Of a stretch of DNA of 64,000 nt, positions 55,005 through 63,479 are shown in pieces. Under the pieces are notes generated by a model that saw nothing but the letters and a program-made list of their open reading frames with translations, was not told where the DNA came from and did not search any database. The translations under genes were made by a program, and so were the position numbers. The DNA is from Trebonia kvetii. GTDB taxonomy: Bacteria; Actinomycetota; Actinomycetes; Streptosporangiales; Streptosporangiaceae. Where the stretch lies: positions 434,001 to 498,000 of the forward strand of contig NZ_RPFW01000003.1 in NCBI RefSeq assembly GCF_007827045.1. The letters are read 5' to 3'. How positions within the stretch are numbered: position 1 is the stretch's first letter; every line of letters starts with the position of its first letter.

Positions 55005-55126
55005 CTTCCCTTACCAGGTACCCCGTGGCGCTACGGGGGTATTTAAGGGTCACTGCCCGTGCTTTGGCGCGCAGGAGGGGCGCCCTAAGCTGGCGGTTTT
55101 GCCAGCGCGCCGCTCCGGCGCGACAA

Positions 55127-55153
55127 CGGGGGGTACGGGGGGACGCCCCCCGG
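55127..55153 (-). repeat. G/C-run palindrome (copy 6), upstream of Ser/Thr kinase
   Basis: ACGGGGGGTACGGGGGG then ACGCCCCCCGG, 29 bp upstream of the kinase ATG. Just before it a GCTGGC-GGTTTT-GCCAGC hairpin (55089-55106) recalls the loop sequence of the long hairpin repeats. Confidence 0.78.
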
Positions 55154-55182
55154 AGAAAAACAGCGCTTACCCTGAGAGCACG

Positions 55183-56934
55183 ATGGCCGCACTGGATTCA
55201 CTCCCGCGCAAGATCGGCCCCTACCGCCTGATCGACAAGATCGGGGAGGGCGGTATGGGCGTTGTCTACCTTGGCATGGACCCGGACAGGCGCCGGGTCG
55301 CGGTCAAGGTGCTTGGCCCCGCGGTGGCCAGCGACCCGAACGCCAGGCAGCGCCTGGCGCGCGAGGTGGAGACCATGCGCCGGGTCAGGAACCGGCACGT
55401 CGCCGAGGTGATCGACGCCAACCTGACCGGCGACTCGCCCTACGTGGTGACCAGGTACGTCCCCGGCAGGACGCTGGACGAGACGGTCCGCGAGATAGGG
55501 CCGCTACGTGGCACGGCGCTCGACCGCCTTGCCGAGGGCCTCGCCGAGGCGCTGACCGCCATTCACGCGGCGGGCGTGGTGCACCGCGACCTCAAGCCAG
55601 GCAACGTCATGCTCGACGACGGGCGGCCGGTCGTGATCGACTTCGGCATCGCGCACGTGCCTGACGCGACCCGGCTGACCCAGACCGGTCTCGTGATGGG
55701 CACGCCCGGCTACCTGGCGCCAGAGGTGATCCAGGGCAGAGCGGCAAGCGGCGCGTCCGACGTGCACTCCTGGGGCACCACGGTGGCGTACGCGGCGACG
55801 GGGCGCCAGCCGTTCGGCAGCGGCAACTACCAGACGATCTTCTTCCGCGTGCTCGAGGGCCAGGCGGACCTGGACGGGATACCGCGGCATCTGCTGCCGT
55901 ACGTCGCCGCCGCGCTGTCCGTCGACCCGCAGGCCAGGCCGGCCGCCCGGTGGCTCGCGGGGCGGCTCGGCATGCCGCCGCTGAACGGCGCGCACGGGAT
56001 GGACGGCCTCAACGGCGCGTCGCCTGCCCTGCCCGGGATGGCCGCGACCCTGACGGACTACCCGTCGCAGCCGACGCGCCTTGACCCCGCGGCCGCTCCC
56101 GCCTTCCCGGCACCGGTCATCCCCGCGCCTGCCGTCCCCGCGGCCTTCCCGCCGGGGGCCGAATACCGTTCGCCCGCGCAGGTCGCGCGCGACGTGGCCG
56201 ACCTGCTGCCGCCGGTGGCTCCGCCGCCCGCGCCGGCCAGGCGTGCGCCGAGCGCGCCGCAGCAGGCCCTGCCGCAGCAGCCGGACTGGCAGCCGCGCGG
56301 GCTCGGTTTGCTCAGCCTGGCGGCGGGCGTCGCCGCGGTGAGCCTCAGCGTGCTGCTCCCGGTGGCGGGGACGGCGTTCTCGCTTGCCGTCATCACCCTG
56401 CTGCGCGCGGTCGACCGGGCGCAGCACTCGCTCGCCGAGCGGCGCAGCCTGCGCGGCGTGCGGCCGAGCGACATCGTGATCGTGATCGTGACGGCACCGT
56501 GGACCGTGGTCCGCGCCGCGCTCACCACGGTCCTGCTCGCGCCGCTGGCCATCATCGTCGCGGCGCTCGCCGCGGCGGCGTCCGTGGCGTTCGCCAAGAC
56601 GACGACGCTGCCCGGCGCGGGGAGCTGGGCGGCGGGCGCGGCCGTCGCGCTCTACTGCGTGGGGCCGGGCTCCGCCGCGCCGCGGCGGCAGCTGCGGCGG
56701 ATGAGCGCGGCGGTCATCAGGACCAGGGCCACCCTGGCCGTCGCCTTCATCTCCTGCTGGGCCCTGGCGCTCGCCGTCGTGTCCTCCATGCTCTCTCAGC
56801 CGCCGCTCATCTGGCCGGCGACAAGCTCAACGATCCCGCACCTGCTGCCCGGGCTGCCGTCCCTCGGCGGAACCCTGCACTCCGTCCAGGGGTGGCTGCT
56901 GCGGCACACCGTGGGCATGCTGCACCTGCCCTGA
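55183..56934 (+). CDS. Membrane-bound Ser/Thr protein kinase
   Basis: A 583-residue kinase of the bacterial Hanks type. The glycine loop is KIGEGGMGVVYLG (19-31), the ATP lysine Lys42, the catalytic Asp136 in HRDLKPGN, and DFG at 153-155. A Pro/Ala-rich linker (about 290-395) leads to a C-terminal domain with four or five membrane helices; no PASTA sensor is present. The ATG at 55183 is chosen because earlier codons lie in the G/C-run repeat. It converges on, and overlaps by 108 bp, an FHA-domain gene, a natural binding partner for phosphothreonine. Confidence 0.9.
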   Translation: MAALDSLPRKIGPYRLIDKIGEGGMGVVYLGMDPDRRRVAVKVLGPAVASDPNARQRLAREVETMRRVRNRHVAEVIDANLTGDSPYVVTRYVPGRTLDETVREIGPLRGTALDRLAEGLAEALTAIHAAGVVHRDLKPGNVMLDDGRPVVIDFGIAHVPDATRLTQTGLVMGTPGYLAPEVIQGRAASGASDVHSWGTTVAYAATGRQPFGSGNYQTIFFRVLEGQADLDGIPRHLLPYVAAALSVDPQARPAARWLAGRLGMPPLNGAHGMDGLNGASPALPGMAATLTDYPSQPTRLDPAAAPAFPAPVIPAPAVPAAFPPGAEYRSPAQVARDVADLLPPVAPPPAPARRAPSAPQQALPQQPDWQPRGLGLLSLAAGVAAVSLSVLLPVAGTAFSLAVITLLRAVDRAQHSLAERRSLRGVRPSDIVIVIVTAPWTVVRAALTTVLLAPLAIIVAALAAAASVAFAKTTTLPGAGSWAAGAAVALYCVGPGSAAPRRQLRRMSAAVIRTRATLAVAFISCWALALAVVSSMLSQPPLIWPATSSTIPHLLPGLPSLGGTLHSVQGWLLRHTVGMLHLP

Positions 56935-57519
56935 GCCGTGCTCGGCGAGCGGCCGGACAAGGCCGAGCGCGATCACCTCGTTGGCGAGCCTGGTCCGCCG
57001 GTTCGTGCCCTCGGGAATCCGGAACTTCGCGTAAAGCCGCAGCAGATGCTGTTTGACTGCCGCCTCCGTGACTACGAGGTCACCCGCGATCTCCCGCGCC
57101 GTGGCCGGGGTCACGAACGCGTCGTCGGACAGCGCGGGACGGCACAGCGAGATCAGCACGTCCAATTCGCGCCTGGTTAGCTCGGGCGCGGCGGAGCGGC
57201 GCAGCTCCGACTCGGCCGCCAGCTCCTCGGTGGGGAGCCCCTCGATCCGGCACCGGGCCGAGCCGAAGCTCAGTACGTCACCGTCCTCGAGCACGCGGCG
57301 GGCGACAGGACGCCCGTTAACTCGCGTGCCGTTACGTGATAATCCGAGATCGGCCACGTAATAGCACAGGCCGCGGCGGACGATTTCCGCGTGCAGCCGG
57401 GAAACGCTCGGGTCATCGAGTCTGATGTCCGAGGCGAGGCCACGCCCGACCGTCGTCACCTCGCCGTGCAGCGGAATTACTTCGCCGCTGTCCTCAACGC
57501 GAATGGAAGGAGTATCCAC
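56827..57519 (-). CDS. FHA-domain protein with LuxR-like C-terminal HTH
   Basis: A 230-residue protein. The FHA domain (about 20-90) shows TTVGRGLASDIRL, PSVSRLHAEI, and LSRNGTRVNGRPV, the phosphothreonine-binding loops. A winged or LuxR-like helix-turn-helix follows (LTRRELDVLISLCRPA, TAREIAGDLVVTEAAVKQHLLRLYAKF). It may be a transcription factor that docks the adjacent kinase. The last about 36 residues overlap the kinase gene antisense and may be unconserved. Start GTG at 57519. Confidence 0.85.
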   Translation of the reverse strand: MDTPSIRVEDSGEVIPLHGEVTTVGRGLASDIRLDDPSVSRLHAEIVRRGLCYYVADLGLSRNGTRVNGRPVARRVLEDGDVLSFGSARCRIEGLPTEELAAESELRRSAAPELTRRELDVLISLCRPALSDDAFVTPATAREIAGDLVVTEAAVKQHLLRLYAKFRIPEGTNRRTRLANEVIALGLVRPLAEHGSGQVQHAHGVPQQPPLDGVQGSAEGRQPGQQVRDR

Positions 57520-57760
57520 CCAGACTCTCCCGTCTCACTATTACGTGACCCATATCTCACTCTATCGTTAGTGTCCCCCGGGTATCCGAGCCGCGAAACG
57601 GGCCGATAGCAGGCGGATGGCGGCAATCGCCGGCGCCCGGCCACGGGGGCGCCCGGTGGGCGGGGACCGCGCGCGCTTTCTGCTGCGCCGCCGGTAAACT
57701 GCGGAGCGAGCAGCCAGAAGGCCGGCCGTCGGCATGCGGCTGGCCGCGCGGGAGACGATC

Positions 57761-58264
57761 ATGACACCCGACATCCAGCAGGGACGGGATGGCTACCCCC
57801 GGTCACGGCCCCCGCGACGGGACGCGGACGCCGTCGCTCACCAGGCGGCGCCGGCGGCCGATGCGCCGCTGGCGGGCCACTGGGGCGCCGCCGCGCGGCC
57901 CGTGCAGGCCTTTCAACAGACTCAGGCCACCTCCGCGGTGCCCGAGCAGGCGGCTGCGTCCTCATCAGGGACAGAGGCAGGGCATATGCGAGAGGACCGG
58001 AGTATTGTCGGGTTCGTTCCGTACCTGGCTGTCCTGGTCTGTGCCGTGGTCGGGGTGTACATCGCCTGGCGCGATGGCTCCGCGGGCGGCGGTGATGGCG
58101 CTGCTGTCCTCGGCGCCGCGCTGCTCGCCGCCGCCGTCGCCCGGCTGCTGCTGCCCGCCCGGCTCGCCAGGCTGCTCGCCACGCGGAAACGGGCGACGGA
58201 TGTGCTCACGCTCGCAGTCTTCGGCCTCGGCCTGCTTGTCTTGGGGCTGGTACTGCCGCGATAG
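57761..58264 (+). CDS. DUF3017-family membrane protein
   Basis: A 167-residue protein with a long polar N-terminal tail (about 85 residues) and three membrane helices (about 88-101, 112-130, 148-165), the pattern of DUF3017. In streptomycetes DUF3017 lies next to malate dehydrogenase, as here within the same neighbourhood. GGGAG lies 7 nt before the ATG at 57761; an in-frame ATG at 57734 is less well placed. Function unknown. Confidence 0.75.
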   Translation: MTPDIQQGRDGYPRSRPPRRDADAVAHQAAPAADAPLAGHWGAAARPVQAFQQTQATSAVPEQAAASSSGTEAGHMREDRSIVGFVPYLAVLVCAVVGVYIAWRDGSAGGGDGAAVLGAALLAAAVARLLLPARLARLLATRKRATDVLTLAVFGLGLLVLGLVLPR

Positions 58265-58406
58265 GGGGCGAAGGCCGGTTAGTCCACCGGGCTGCGACGG
58301 CGGGTTCCTCCGGGGCGGGCGCGCGACACCGTTTTCTTTCCTTAGCCGGGTTCGGCAGGTATCTTGACGTCGAGAAGAATTATTCAGAGCAGGAGCGCAC
58401 AACGCG

Positions 58407-60596
58407 ATGGCCGCGATCATCTACACCAAAACCGACGAGGCGCCGCTGCTTGCGACGTATTCCTTCCTCCCGATCGTCTCCGCCTACGCCCATAAGGCCG
58501 GTGTCGAGATCGAGACCCGTGACATCTCGCTGGCGGGACGCATCCTCGCTCAGTTCGGCCTGGCCGACGACGCGCTGACCGAGCTCGGTCAGCTGGCGGA
58601 AGAGCCCGCTGCCAACATCGTCAAGCTGCCCAACATCTCCGCCTCGGTCCCGCAGCTCAAGGCGGCCATCAAGGAGCTGCGGGGCAAGGGGTTCGCCCTG
58701 CCGGACTACCCGGAGGTGCCGGCGACGTATGAGGAGACCGAGATCCGGGCGAAGTACGGCAAGGCCATCGGCTCGGTGGTCAACCCGGTGCTGCGCCAGG
58801 GCAACTCCGACCGGCGCGCCCCGCTGCCGGTGAAGGCGTACGCGCGCAAGCACCCGCACCGCAACAAGCCGTTCGGCGCGGGCTCGAAGACTTCCGTGGC
58901 CACGATGGGCGCCCACGACTTCAGGGCCAATGAGAAGTCGGTCACGCTGCCCGCCGACGACACGCTCAAGATCGTCTTTGAGACCATCGCCGGTGAGCGC
59001 AAGGTGCTGCTGCAGTCGCTCCCGGTGCTGGCAGGCGAGGTCATCGATGCCACGGTCATGCAGGCCGCCAACCTCCGGGCCTTCCTGGTCAACGCGCTGG
59101 CGACGGCGAAGGCCGAGGACGTCCTGTTCTCGGTGCACCTGAAGGCGACCATGATGAGGGTCTCCGACCCGATCATCTTCGGCCACGTGGTTAAGGCGTA
59201 TTTCGCCGACGTCTTCGACAAGTACGGCGACGACCTCGCGGCCGCTGGCCTCTCGCCCAATGACGGCCTCGGTGCGATCCTGGCCGGGCTGCCGTCGCTG
59301 CCGCACGGCGCGGAGATCAAGGACGCCTTCGACGCCGCGCTGGCGTCGGGTCCGCGGCTGTCGTACGTGAACTCCGCCAAGGGGATCACCGGGCTGCACG
59401 TGCCGAGCGACGTCATCGTGGATGCGTCCATGCCGGCCCTGATCCGCAACGGCGGCAAGCTGTGGGGGGCTGACGGCGCCGAAGACGACACCCTCGCGGT
59501 CATCCCCGATTCCTCGTATGCCGGGATCTACGCGACCGTCATCGAAGACGTGAAGCGGAACGGCCCGCTCGACCCCGCGAAGATCGGCACCGTGCCCAAC
59601 GTCGGCCTCATGGCGCAGGCCGCGGAGGAGTACGGCTCGCACAACAAGACCTTCGAGATCCCGGCGGACGGCACCGTCACCGTCTCCAACCGGGCCGGGG
59701 ACGTCCTGCTCAGCCACGACGTCGAGACCGGCGACATCTGGCGTGCCTGCCAGACCAAGGACATCCCGGTCCGCGACTGGGTGAAGCTCGCGGTCACGCG
59801 GGCCCGCGCCGCCCAGACCCCGGCGATCTTCTGGCTTGACGAGTCCCGCGCACACGACGCAGAGCTCATCAAGAAGGTGAACGCCTACCTGCCCGAGCAC
59901 GACACCACCGGGCTGGAAATCAGGATCCTCTCGCCCGAGCTCGCTACCGAGTACTCGCTTGAGCGCATGCGCCGCGGGCTCGACACGATCTCCGTGACCG
60001 GCAACGTGCTGCGCGACTACAACACCGACCTGTTCCCGATTCTCGAGGTCGGCACGTCAGCGAAGATGCTTTCCGTCGTGCCGCTGATCGCCGGCGGCGG
60101 CCTCTTCGAGACCGGCGCGGGCGGCTCAGCTCCCAAGCATGTGCAGCAGCTCGTGGAGGAGAACTACCTGCGCTGGGATTCACTGGGCGAGTTCTTCGCG
60201 CTTGTGCCGTCCTTCGAGCAGTACGCCGACTTCGCCGGCCACCCGGCAGCCAAGGTGCTCGCCGACACGCTCGACCGGGCGACCGGCACGTTCCTCGACG
60301 AGGACCGCAGCCCGGGCCGCAAGCTCGGCACGATCGACAACCGCGGCTCGCACTTCTACCTGGCGCTGTACTGGGCCCAGGAGCTGGCCGCGCAGACCGA
60401 AGATGCCGAGCTCGCCGCGGCGTTCAAGGGACTGGCCGGGACACTGGCGGCGAACGAGCCCGCCATCGTCGAGGAGCTCCTCGCGGTCCAGGGCAAGCCC
60501 GCCGATATCGGCGGCTACTACCTGCTCGACGACGAGAAGGCGGCCGCGGTGATGCGTCCCTCGCAGACCTTCAACGACGCCATCGCGCAGTTGTAG
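58407..60596 (+). CDS. icd: NADP-dependent isocitrate dehydrogenase, monomeric type
   Basis: A 729-residue monomeric IDH that oxidises isocitrate to 2-oxoglutarate and CO2. Family segments include IIYTKTDEAPLLATYSFLPI, the substrate loop NPVLRQGNSDRR, RKHPHRNKPF, and TLDRATGTFLDEDRSPGRK. Its product is the substrate of KGD. AGGAG lies 11 nt before the ATG. A G/C-run element abuts the stop and a terminator follows. Confidence 0.97.
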   Translation: MAAIIYTKTDEAPLLATYSFLPIVSAYAHKAGVEIETRDISLAGRILAQFGLADDALTELGQLAEEPAANIVKLPNISASVPQLKAAIKELRGKGFALPDYPEVPATYEETEIRAKYGKAIGSVVNPVLRQGNSDRRAPLPVKAYARKHPHRNKPFGAGSKTSVATMGAHDFRANEKSVTLPADDTLKIVFETIAGERKVLLQSLPVLAGEVIDATVMQAANLRAFLVNALATAKAEDVLFSVHLKATMMRVSDPIIFGHVVKAYFADVFDKYGDDLAAAGLSPNDGLGAILAGLPSLPHGAEIKDAFDAALASGPRLSYVNSAKGITGLHVPSDVIVDASMPALIRNGGKLWGADGAEDDTLAVIPDSSYAGIYATVIEDVKRNGPLDPAKIGTVPNVGLMAQAAEEYGSHNKTFEIPADGTVTVSNRAGDVLLSHDVETGDIWRACQTKDIPVRDWVKLAVTRARAAQTPAIFWLDESRAHDAELIKKVNAYLPEHDTTGLEIRILSPELATEYSLERMRRGLDTISVTGNVLRDYNTDLFPILEVGTSAKMLSVVPLIAGGGLFETGAGGSAPKHVQQLVEENYLRWDSLGEFFALVPSFEQYADFAGHPAAKVLADTLDRATGTFLDEDRSPGRKLGTIDNRGSHFYLALYWAQELAAQTEDAELAAAFKGLAGTLAANEPAIVEELLAVQGKPADIGGYYLLDDEKAAAVMRPSQTFNDAIAQL

Positions 60597-60615
60597 CCCG
60601 GGGGACGACCCCCGG
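60597..60615 (+). repeat. G/C-run palindrome (copy 7), abutting icd stop
   Basis: CCCGGGGGACGACCCCCGG begins on the base after the icd TAG. It lacks the distal C-run, so it is a shortened copy. Confidence 0.72.
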
Positions 60616-60626
60616 AACGGACATGG

Positions 60627-60662
60627 CAAGGCCCCCGGAACCTGGACGGTACGGGGGCCTTG
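60627..60662. terminator. Bidirectional terminator between icd and mdh
   Basis: CAAGGCCCCCG (60627-60637) pairs perfectly with CGGGGGCCTTG (60652-60662). It lies between the converging icd and mdh genes. Confidence 0.75.
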
Positions 60663-60675
60663 TCGCAACGTGAGA

Positions 60676-61650
60676 CTAGATGAGGCCGAGTTCCCTGACG
60701 GCGTCCCGCTCGGCGGCTAGCTCGGCGACGGAGGCGTCGATCTTGCCGCGGGAGAAGTCGTTGACCGGCACGCCCTGGATGATCTCCCACTCGCCGTCGG
60801 CCGAGCGTACCGGGAAGGAGCTGATCAGGCCTGCTGGCACGCCGTAGGAACCGTCAGAGACGACGGCGGCGGACGTCCAGTCGGTGCCGTTAACCCAGTC
60901 GTACACGTGGTCAATGGCGGCACTGGCGGCGGAGGCGGCCGAGGAAGCGCCGCGTGCCTTGATGATCGCCGCGCCTCGCTGGGCGACCTCGGGGATGAAC
61001 GTCCCGGTGAGCCACTCCTCGTCCACCTGCTCGGCGGCGCTGCGGCCGTTCACCACCGTGTTGTACAGGTCGGGGTACTGGGTGGCGGAGTGGTTGCCCC
61101 AGATGGTCAGGTGCTCGATCGCGGTCACCGGGACGGACAGCTTGGCCGCAAGCTGCGAGATCGCGCGGTTATGGTCAAGCCTGGTCATCGCGGTGAAGCG
61201 GTTCGCGGGCACATCGGGCGCGCTGTGCTGGGCGATCAGCGCGTTGGTGTTGGCCGGGTTGCCGACCACCAGAACCTTGATGTCGCTTGCCGCGTGCTCG
61301 TTGATCGCCTTGCCCTGCGGCCCGAAGATCCCGCCGTTGGCTGCCAGCAGATCACCGCGCTCCATGCCCGCCGTGCGCGGTCGCGCGCCCACCAGCAGGG
61401 CAACGTTCGCGCCGTCGAAGGCGGTCTTGAGGTCGTCGGTGATGTCGATGCTGGCCAGCAGGGGGAAGGCGCCGTCGTTCAGTTCCATCGCGGTGCCCTC
61501 GGCCGCCTGCAGGGCCGGGGTGATCTCCAGGAGCCGCAGCCGGACCGGCACGTCAGACCCGAGAAGCTGTCCGGAAGCGATACGGAACAACAGGGCATAG
61601 CCGATCTGACCGGCCGCACCGGTCACTGTCACGGTTACAGGGGTACTCAT
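60676..61650 (-). CDS. mdh: Malate dehydrogenase, cytosolic-type (MDH family)
   Basis: A 324-residue NAD-dependent MDH. NAD motif GAAGQIGYALLFRIASG; malate-binding arginines in GARPRTAGMERGDLL; TRLDHNRAISQLA; catalytic His in IWGNHSATQYPDL. Length and motifs match the classic MDH used in the actinobacterial TCA cycle. Its start is divergent from a second, LDH-like malate dehydrogenase 139 bp away. Confidence 0.96.
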   Translation of the reverse strand: MSTPVTVTVTGAAGQIGYALLFRIASGQLLGSDVPVRLRLLEITPALQAAEGTAMELNDGAFPLLASIDITDDLKTAFDGANVALLVGARPRTAGMERGDLLAANGGIFGPQGKAINEHAASDIKVLVVGNPANTNALIAQHSAPDVPANRFTAMTRLDHNRAISQLAAKLSVPVTAIEHLTIWGNHSATQYPDLYNTVVNGRSAAEQVDEEWLTGTFIPEVAQRGAAIIKARGASSAASAASAAIDHVYDWVNGTDWTSAAVVSDGSYGVPAGLISSFPVRSADGEWEIIQGVPVNDFSRGKIDASVAELAAERDAVRELGLI

Positions 61651-61789
61651 GACAGGAAAGGCTACAGTCTGCTAATGCGGCGAGGGGTGTACGGTCCCTC
61701 ACACCGGCGCGAGCGGGGCGGACAACGACCTGCGCGCCGCGACAGCACGTCGAGAGACTCTGCCAGCTAAGACAGGGAGATGTCAGGCA

Positions 61790-62746
61790 ATGGCACGCAA
61801 GGGGAAGGTAGCCGTCATCGGAGCCGGCTTCTACGGGTCGACCACCGCGCTGCGGCTGGCCGAGTACGACATCTTCGACGAGGTTGTGCTCACCGACATC
61901 AGGGACGGCTGGGCCGAGGGCCTCGCGCTCGACCTGAACGAGGCGCGGCCGATCGAGGGCTTCGAGACCAAGGTGACGGGCCAGACCACCGGTGCGAGCG
62001 GTGAGGGCTACGAGGTCATCGCCGGCTCGTCCATCGTGGTGATCACGGCTGGCCTGCCGCGCAAGCCGGGCATGAGCCGGATGGACCTGATCGAGACCAA
62101 CGCCAAGATCGTCCGCCAGGTGGTGGAGAACGTCGCCAGGCACGCGCCGCAGGCCGTGGTCATCGTCGTTTCCAACCCGCTCGACGAGATGACCGCGCTG
62201 GCCGCCAAGGTCTCCGGCTTCCCGCCTGGCCGCGTGCTCGGCCAGGCGGGCATGCTGGACACGGCCCGCTTCTCCTTCTTCGTGGCGGAGAAGCTCGGGG
62301 TGCCTGTCGGCTCGGTCAAGACGCTCACCCTCGGCTCGCACGGCGACACGATGGTCCCCGTCCCGTCGGCCTGCACCGTGGACGGCAAGCCGCTGTCTTC
62401 GCTGCTTTCCGACGACGAGATCGAGCCGCTCGTCACCCGCACCCGCAATGGCGGCGGCGAGGTTGTCGCGCTGCTCAAGACCGGCTCGGCGTACTACGCA
62501 CCGTCGGCCGCAGCGGCGCGGATGGCGAAGGCCGTAGCCGAGGACTCGGGCGCGGTCATGCCGGTCTGCGCATGGGTCAAAGGCGAGTACGGCATCAGCG
62601 GCGTCTACCTGGGCGTCGAGGCGGAGATCGGCGCCGGCGGCGTGCGGCGGGTGGTCGAGCGCGACCTCACCGAGTCCGAGCTGACCGGCCTGCGCGAGGC
62701 AGCCGAGGCGGTCCGCGCCAAGCAAGCGGACGTCGCCTCGCTCTAA
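61790..62746 (+). CDS. Malate dehydrogenase, LDH-like type
   Basis: A 318-residue member of the LDH-like MDH group (as in Chloroflexus and Bacillus). NAD motif VIGAGFYGSTTALRLAE; AGLPRKPGMSRMDL has arginine at the specificity position, indicating malate rather than lactate; VVSNPLDEMT and catalytic His in LGSHGDTMVP. AGGGAG and GTCAGG precede the ATG. A 3'-end motif copy lies 40 bp after the stop. It should oxidise malate with NAD, duplicating its neighbour's reaction. Confidence 0.93.
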   Translation: MARKGKVAVIGAGFYGSTTALRLAEYDIFDEVVLTDIRDGWAEGLALDLNEARPIEGFETKVTGQTTGASGEGYEVIAGSSIVVITAGLPRKPGMSRMDLIETNAKIVRQVVENVARHAPQAVVIVVSNPLDEMTALAAKVSGFPPGRVLGQAGMLDTARFSFFVAEKLGVPVGSVKTLTLGSHGDTMVPVPSACTVDGKPLSSLLSDDEIEPLVTRTRNGGGEVVALLKTGSAYYAPSAAAARMAKAVAEDSGAVMPVCAWVKGEYGISGVYLGVEAEIGAGGVRRVVERDLTESELTGLREAAEAVRAKQADVASL

Positions 62747-62785
62747 CCGCGGCGCAGCCCAGGCGACCTGAATTCCATGATCAAA

Positions 62786-62817
62786 AGACAGCTGATCCGG
62801 AACGGGTTCGGCTGTCT
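62786..62817 (+). repeat. 3'-end motif (copy 7), within a hairpin
   Basis: AGACAGC and GCTGTCT pair around TGATCCGGAACGGGTTCG, so here the motif forms the loop of a 7-bp hairpin. It is in the same orientation as the upstream malate dehydrogenase. Confidence 0.75.
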
Positions 62818-62963
62818 CTCCCGGTTTGGACCATTTCTCCTTGGCGGGAAGCCGGGGAAGGGACGCACCCGGGACCCGGCACGGCCGGCGCCCGGCTAGG
62901 GTTGGCCAGTAGGCGGCCGCATCGCGGCCGCGAGGGGAACGCCAGCGACGAGGGGATGTGGTT

Positions 62964-63446
62964 ATGCCCGACTCCAGGAAGCATGAGTCCCAGGACCTCG
63001 GGGACTACGAGGTTCTCGACGGCAGCGACACCCTGGACGGCAACCCGGGCGACGATCCGCTCGACCGGGGGGTCGCCGTGCCTGACCGGTGGACCGCGGC
63101 CATGCGGTACGCGCTGAACGGCGAGGAGGACTCCGAGTCGCTCGACGAGCTGCTCGCCGAGGAGGAGCCCGACCTCGACGACGACGCGGACGACGACGAC
63201 TGGGACGAGAACGCGACCGACCGGGACGTGCTCCGCTTCGAGCGGGACTACGACGCCGACCCGCGGGCCGGGCGGCTGGTGACCGGGGACGAGGACACCG
63301 ACGACCCCGAGGACACGCTTCGCGATACCGAGGCTGAGCTTGTCGCGCGCGACACCGGGATCGACGGCGGCGGGGCGAGCGCCGAGGAGGCGGCGGTGCA
63401 CCTCATCGGCGACCCGGACGACGAGAACGACGACGACGAGCAGTAG
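62964..63446 (+). CDS. DUF5709-family acidic protein
   Basis: A 160-residue, extremely acidic protein (runs such as EEEPDLDDDADDDDWDE). The family blocks LGDYEVLDGSDTLDG, VAVPDRWTAAMRYALN and ETLRDTEAE-like repeats match DUF5709. Function unknown. ATG at 62964 is used; GTG at 62958 is possible. It converges on galK. Confidence 0.78.
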   Translation: MPDSRKHESQDLGDYEVLDGSDTLDGNPGDDPLDRGVAVPDRWTAAMRYALNGEEDSESLDELLAEEEPDLDDDADDDDWDENATDRDVLRFERDYDADPRAGRLVTGDEDTDDPEDTLRDTEAELVARDTGIDGGGASAEEAAVHLIGDPDDENDDDEQ

Positions 63447-63479
63447 GCCCGTGCCCCGGTCCTGCCGAGCCCGCCTGGC

